Shown here in pieces: positions 59,110 to 64,000 of a stretch of DNA of 64,000 nt. The DNA is from Gigaspora rosea (taxonomy: Eukaryota > Glomeromycota > Glomeromycetes > Diversisporales > Gigasporaceae): positions 82,431 to 146,430 of the forward strand of contig QKWP01000849.1 in NCBI GenBank assembly GCA_003550325.1. Reading direction: 5' to 3'. The translations under genes and the position numbers were made by a program. The notes below the pieces were generated by a model that was not told where the DNA came from, searched no databases, and worked only from the letters and a program-made list of their open reading frames with translations. Every line of letters begins with the position of its first letter. The first letter of the stretch is position 1.

Positions 59110-60090
59110 ATTATAGAAATACTACATAATTTGGGTTTATATTCGGATTTCATTAATTTGGGTTCATATTCAACCTCAAACATTTGCCCATTTTGATCAA
59201 TAGAAGTTGTTAATGTTAATGTAAAGATCTACTGAGAAACTATCTACCATTTTTACTATACGTAAAATTAATAGCAATAGTTGTTTTTTTTTAATAAAAA
59301 ATATAAAATCAGTAAAGCCTTAATTCATTCAAGATTGATCGTGTAAGTTCAAGTTTTTTCTGTAATAATTAATTAATATAATAAATACAGTATCTACGAT
59401 TCAGATTTCTCATTAATACTAACCAATTCAAAAAGTTTATAAAAAACGTAATTCTTTATTATTGCTAATAAACAAGCTATTAACGATTTATATGATAAAA
59501 CACAACTTATAAACAATGTCTAATATTGGAATTTATCGTTTATATATATAAATTTAAATTTGTTATGATTTCTTGTTTTATTGATTGCGTTAATATGATC
59601 TATCTAGTCACTGTGACGCTCCTAACTCTGGTACAAATTTTCCGGATACATTGTAATCAAATGACGTGCACTTACAAAGGGAAAGTCACGACAAATTGCA
59701 CTTATAGAAAGTGCACTTATGGAGGGTTGGCTACAGTATTTACCCAACATGTAGACCCCGTGCGATGTACCCTGTAGCAATTTTGGCAGCCAATTTTTTT
59801 GACTTATGCCCGGGTACCTGAGTATGATACTATCATGTCTCTGTACCCCGGGAAAACATAATAAACCAAATTCAAATCCATACAATATATCCCCTCACAC
59901 GTGCATACGGTATATGGGATATAGCCAATCACAATTTTTACATGTAAAAATTTAGGACTTTATCCTTAATATAGATTACATGCAAAAACTAGATGCATTT
60001 TGCGAAATCTAAGTACAGTAATTACTATTTTGGTTTCTATCTAATCCTAAATCAGTAAGTTTGGGGCACAACCTATATTAGTGGAATTAA
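59110..60090. other. Material between the Sel1 gene and its downstream remnant
   Basis: No gene. Contains TTTGGGTTCATATTC-type repeats near 59130-59175 and a small inverted repeat CCCGGGTAC...GTACCCCGGG at 59809-59852. Probably an insertion that cut the Sel1 gene, but I could not define its ends. Confidence 0.45.
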
Positions 60091-60230
60091 TGACGTTGGA
60101 GAGTTTAAAGAAAGGGTTAAAAAAGTTGAGAATATAGCATTCCTTTATTATCGAAAAGCTGCTGAATGATATTATTCATGAGATTAGTAATCTTGGAGGA
60201 TGTTATCATAACGGTGTCGGTGTTACAGCA
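60091..60230 (+). pseudogene. Degenerate Sel1-repeat fragment
   Basis: The plus strand codes ENIAFLYYRKAAE before a stop, and in a shifted frame SNLGGCYHNGVGV. This is the order of a Sel1 repeat (AFxYYxKSAE then LGxCYxNGxGV), with frame damage. It is likely the lost 3' part of the gene at 57424. Confidence 0.7.
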
Positions 60231-60609
60231 GTTTTCATAAATTTTGATACTTCTAATAAAAAATTGGATGAATGATTATTTGGCCGATCCGATAAGTTTG
60301 TGATTTCGATAATGATCTATTACATAATAATGTATATCAGATACATATCATTATTTTATCTTTGCGCTTCAGATAATATTAGATCCAGTTTCTGTTACTT
60401 CAGACAAACTGAATATTTCAGAATCAGATTTAGTTACTTTAGAAAAGCTAGACATTTTTAAAATGATTACTATAGACAAACAAGCTTAGTTGTTAGATCA
60501 ATATTTCATCTAATTCATGCTAATTTTCTTTTTGACCTATTGTTATAATAATCATTGTAACTTATATTAAAACTTTTAAATAATATATAATAAATATTAC
60601 TTTTTTCCA

Positions 60610-60800
60610 TTTTTTAACCGAGACCTTGCTCTTTTTCATTTATTAAATTTATATTATTACATGCAGAAGAGAATAATATATTAGTATCTAACTAGTAGAG
60701 AAAAAAGAAACTCGGACTTCATAATGGTCTTCCGCTACCAATCAATCTTTATCTGAGGCCTAATTGTTAGCTGAACAAAGGATTTGTAAGACTTTTAAAA
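60610..60800 (-). repeat. SINE family B, 3' fragment
   Basis: Plus-strand AACCGAGACCTTGCTCTTTT, then TTATTAAATTTATATTATTAC and TTATCTGAGGCCTAA parallel the minus-strand tail of SINE B at 31580-32555. Confidence 0.55.
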
Positions 60801-60869
60801 TAAAAATTGTTAATATCAATAACCTTGTCCAGTCTAATCGGCTCAGGTCACAGTATGTTAAACGAAAAG

Positions 60870-61335
60870 CAGTCATATAAGCCGGACTGCTTCAAACAGG
60901 GCTTCTAGAATTTCATTCACTGGTTTCCCTATAAGTCTCGCACATCTTTTCACGTTACTTGTTTCCAAGCTACTCATAACAATTGTATCCAATATGGTAG
61001 GTGCCTTTCCTTTTTGGGAGCAGTAAACATTGCAGATCTTTTGAAGAGGGTATGCCAGAATGCCTACTTTTTGAAAATTCTTCACGAACCGATGGCACCA
61101 AAGGGAGTTCACATGTAACTATAGTAAGGACAGTAGTTCTTCCCGTATAGTCCAAATCCATTAGAGAGCCACCAAGTACTTCTCAGGTTGTGGTAAGTAA
61201 TAAACTCTAAGCTTGTTAGCAGGTAGTCTATGAAATTTACCTCTAAATAACAAGTGCCAGTTTTTTGGTAAGTGACAAACTCTAAAGCTATTAGCAGATA
61301 CTCAGTTAACTGTATCCCTAAATAACAGCTGCCAG
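60870..61335 (-). repeat. Dispersed repeat R, copy 2
   Basis: Homologous to 35360-35665 in the same orientation. On the minus strand it has two successive YLLxxLEFxTY stretches, then MNSLWCHRFVKNFQKVGILAYP. Frames are interrupted between them. The longest open piece (61112-60873) codes 79 residues with a plausible Leu-rich end (RLIGKPVNEILEALFEAV). Could be a decayed gene or TE ORF; no family recognised. Confidence 0.5.
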
Positions 61336-61757
61336 GTTGCATGTTTCATTGGTTTTTCTACTGTTTCTTTGAGACTTTATTTCTGAAGTGTTAGCGTATT
61401 TGTTGGTACAGGTGATCGGTAGGTAGAGTTATGGAAAATTTATAAATATTACTTTGATTTTGTTGATTATAATTCTCAATGCAGTTTTGACAAATATTAA
61501 CAAAATCTTGATTGTTTGTAATTATAACTTGCGTTATACTAGTATTTTATTTTAAATCATTCAATACAGTAAATCTATATAAATCAACTTCTATATCAGT
61601 TCAGATTTTAAAGTAAAGGTACCTATTTCTGTGGATTAAATTTATTAGTAATTTATATATAAAATAAAAAAAAGCAATTTTTTAAAACTATAATATTGAA
61701 ATTCTGAGATTATTTACTAAATAAACAGTTCTTGGAGAATTAATAAATGATAAATAT

Positions 61758-61950
61758 TGTAGCAACCATTAATGCAGCTCTAATGATAGTAAAATGCTAA
61801 CTTCAGTCTAGTATATCAAAAGTTATGAGCGATTTACATTTTGCAATCATATAAAATTTTTATATAGATCTACAAAGAAATTTATATATAACTTTTGATC
61901 GACTAGGCCGAATTTAATGTTTTTACTATCATTAGAGATGGTGGCTACAA
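61758..61950. mobile_element. Palindromic MITE with CTCTAATGATAGTAAAA arms
   Basis: The arms TTGTAGC...CTCTAATGATAGTAAAA and complement, with CAAAAGTTAT inside, fold around an A/T centre. The inner word pattern (ATCAAAAGTTAT, TTTTACTATCA) recalls the larger palindromic MITE at 30.7 kb. Confidence 0.75.
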
Positions 61951-62392
61951 GTTTTATTGATTTTTAAGAGCTGTTTACTTATTAATAAATAATTTTAGAA
62001 ATTTCAATTTTATATTTTAAAGATTGTAATAAATTTTTTTTAAAATTATACTTATTTAATTAATAAAATTTTTAGAAAATAAATAAAAAATAATAAATAT
62101 CATAAAAGATACTATAGTAAAAAAAAAAACCAAAATATAAAAAATAATTAAATAAAAGATTTTTTAAATTGTTTATATTGTATTTATAGAATAGGAGAGG
62201 GGATATCAAATTTTATAAATTTTATAGAATTTTTCTTTACTAATACAAGAAAATTTTTTATATATTAGTATAGTTTAATTTGTATATTTTCAAATAATAA
62301 ATTAATTGTAAATTTTATATTTAAAGTTGGCAAAATGTCACTGGCGACATGTCGCAGTGGCGACCCCTTATATGACCAGCCAATCACAGCGA

Positions 62393-62629
62393 TCATATAA
62401 ATAAGATAAGATTTTTTTTTAATTTTAATTTTATTTTTATTTTTGTTTTTTTTTTTACTAATGTTAATAATATTTTTTTTTTAGTTATTGTGAAAGCCAT
62501 CGTTGGAGCCTCAAAGAAATCGTCGTTGGAGCCGTAGTTGGTGCCATAGTTGGAGCCGTAGTTGGAGCCTTGAAGTCGTGTGGATTTCTCGTTATTTTGG
62601 TGATTCGGTAGGTTTTTCATTAAGTTCAT
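62393..62629 (-). CDS. Doubtful short ORF with GSNYG repeats
   Basis: The minus-strand frame starts MNLMKNLPNHQNNEK and includes GSNYGSNYGTNYGSN, encoded by four GGCTCCAACTACGGC-type 15-bp units, then DDFFEAPTMAFTITKKK and a Lys/Leu run. The 15-bp repeat is real DNA; whether a protein is made is doubtful. Confidence 0.3.
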   Translation of the reverse strand: MNLMKNLPNHQNNEKSTRLQGSNYGSNYGTNYGSNDDFFEAPTMAFTITKKKILLTLVKKKTKIKIKLKLKKNLILFI

Positions 62630-63240
62630 GAATTTTCTTTGTCGTTTTCACAAGTTCTTTCAGCAAGTTTGTTGGTTTTGGTGGTAGGTTCTTCGTCGTT
62701 TCTCGTGAGTGTTCTTCGGTTTTCCGGCAAGTTCTTTTGTAGGTTCTTCTTCGTCGTTTTTATCGTTTTTCTGTGGGCTCTTAATAGGGTTTCGTCAGTT
62801 TTTGGTGGGTTCTTGCTATATTTCGTCGTTTTCAGTGTGTTCGTTCACCTTGGTGTTACTCTTTGTTGGTTTTCAGTATTTCTTCTTTGTCATTTTTTGG
62901 TAGGTTCTTCTGTGAATTCTTCGTCGTTTCTTGGTGATTCTTCCAGTAAGTTTTTTTTTGTTCTTGGTTGAGTCGTTTTTATTTGTATTCGAGTTTTATT
63001 AACGTGTTTCTGCTGATTTTTTGGCAGTAGGGCTTGTTTTCACCTTCCGTATTATGCTTCTTCCAATCTTTGTCGCTTTGCCGTTCTTGTCCCATATTGT
63101 TGCTATTTGCGTTCTGTTTTCTTTCTCTTCTTGCTCGTTCTTGTTCTTTAATTCTTCGATTTCTTGCTTTTTTTTCTCTTTTTCTTTTCTTCTTACCGTT
63201 CTCGTTGTTGTTCACGTTTCTTTTTCTTAGTTCTAAAAAA
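62630..63240. repeat. GTTCTTCGTCGTTTT-type word region
   Basis: About 600 bp of TTCGTCGTTTT, GGTAGGTTCTT and TTCTTGCTCG words on a T-rich strand. The minus strand can code a Lys/Arg/Glu-rich chain (63215-62979) that looks like a by-product. Similar in style to the TTCTTGCAAAG region at 7.4-8.1 kb. Confidence 0.6.
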
Positions 63241-64000
63241 AAAAACTGATTAAATTAATAAATATGTAATAAATTAAATAAATAAATTAAGTTAAAAAAA
63301 AACTAAAGTTATTTATAAATTAAAAAAAAAAATAAAGTTAATACATAGGTTGGATGGAAAGTCTTGTCAGTAGATTAATATCTTGATCAATTTTAAAGAT
63401 ACAGTTTTAACCTTTATATATATAAATATAGTGGTTATAATAAATATGTAAAAAAAATTTTAAGTATTTTTATCAGATAGTTTTTAAAATATTGAATTTT
63501 TAATTTATTATATAAAAAATATTGCAAATTTTTTTATATAAAAATTAATTAAACTTTATCTTAAGTATATTAATTAATTTTTCTAAAAATTTAGCTAATA
63601 CTAAATTCAGTTATGTAGTTTTTAAATATATAATTTATTATTAAATTAATATATTAAAATTTAAAAAATTTACAATTTAAAATTTTGCTTTGTTTAATTA
63701 GATTTTGCGAAGCTATAGTTTTTTTATTTTTTTAATATTTTTATAAATTTTATAAATAATAATAATAATTTTGCAATCATTTTTATTTATAACTATTCTA
63801 TTTTCAAATAAAATTATTAAATTTATTTAAAACAACCAAAAATTAAAAATTGTTATATAGATAAATTTTATTACTAAATTTAGTAAATTAATTACTATAT
63901 ATAGTAAAATATTTAATTTATAATAAAATTACTTCAAATAATTATAAATAAAATTTATTTATATAAATTTTAATTATATAAATATAGTTCATTATTTTGG
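63241..64000. other. AT-rich end of the window, nothing recognised
   Basis: Only A/T-rich low-complexity DNA; no ORF, repeat end or RNA gene could be supported. Confidence 0.6.

Overview
The window looks like nuclear DNA of an arbuscular mycorrhizal fungus (Glomeromycotina, Rhizophagus-like). This is inferred, not searched. The DNA is strongly AT-rich and mostly dead or non-autonomous transposons nested in each other. The few host genes have short GT-AG introns. They belong to families known to be expanded in these fungi: Sel1-repeat proteins, and Ser/Thr/Tyr-type kinases with a small Cys4 zinc ribbon ahead of the kinase domain. No rRNA operon, free-standing tRNA gene or CRISPR array was found.

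Layout. 1-4.7 kb: a decayed Ty3/Gypsy retrotransposon (RNase H, a Cys-rich linker, integrase, probable 3' LTR), split by a small element made of CAAAT words. 4.7-8.7 kb: a probable hAT-like element whose ends are packed with GTTCAGGTTCA-type words. It holds a 326-bp palindromic satellite and a second word-rich element (TTTCGAAA). 8.7-13.3 kb: MITEs, a pogo-type transposase relic and a SINE relic. 13.3-17.3 kb: an apparently intact Tc1 element next to a frameshifted Mutator-like transposase; a run of Ns follows. 19.65-21.13 kb: a five-exon NADP-dependent alkenal/quinone-type reductase gene. 26.18-28.86 kb: a seven-exon kinase-like gene with an unusual insertion and an HHN catalytic loop. 30.2-34.2 kb: a hAT-like element with a perfect 8-bp target duplication, holding a 463-bp palindromic MITE, then two long tRNA-derived SINEs with target duplications. 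36-39.3 kb: a pogo-like MITE split by about 3.3 kb of later material, including a second array of the same satellite. 40.9-43.2 kb: a hAT transposase pseudogene. 43.2-48.4 kb: a 4.9-kb terminal-inverted-repeat element with a broken DDE transposase, nested in an older MITE. 49-55.6 kb: more MITEs, a second hAT relic and a tandem duplication that preserves an empty MITE site. 57.4-59.1 kb: a long Sel1-repeat gene whose 3' end looks cut off, with a degenerate Sel1 fragment about 1 kb downstream. The rest to 64 kb is AT-rich repeat debris.

Only the reductase and the kinase-like gene look complete as host genes; the Sel1 gene has an open frame but probably a damaged end. These three do not form a pathway. 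The strongest signals in the window are structural: word clusters at hAT-like ends, a palindromic satellite that shares termini with a solo MITE, several MITE-like insertions carrying short CCCTAA runs, very long SINEs, and a kinase with about 145 extra residues between its glycine loop and its ATP-binding lysine.
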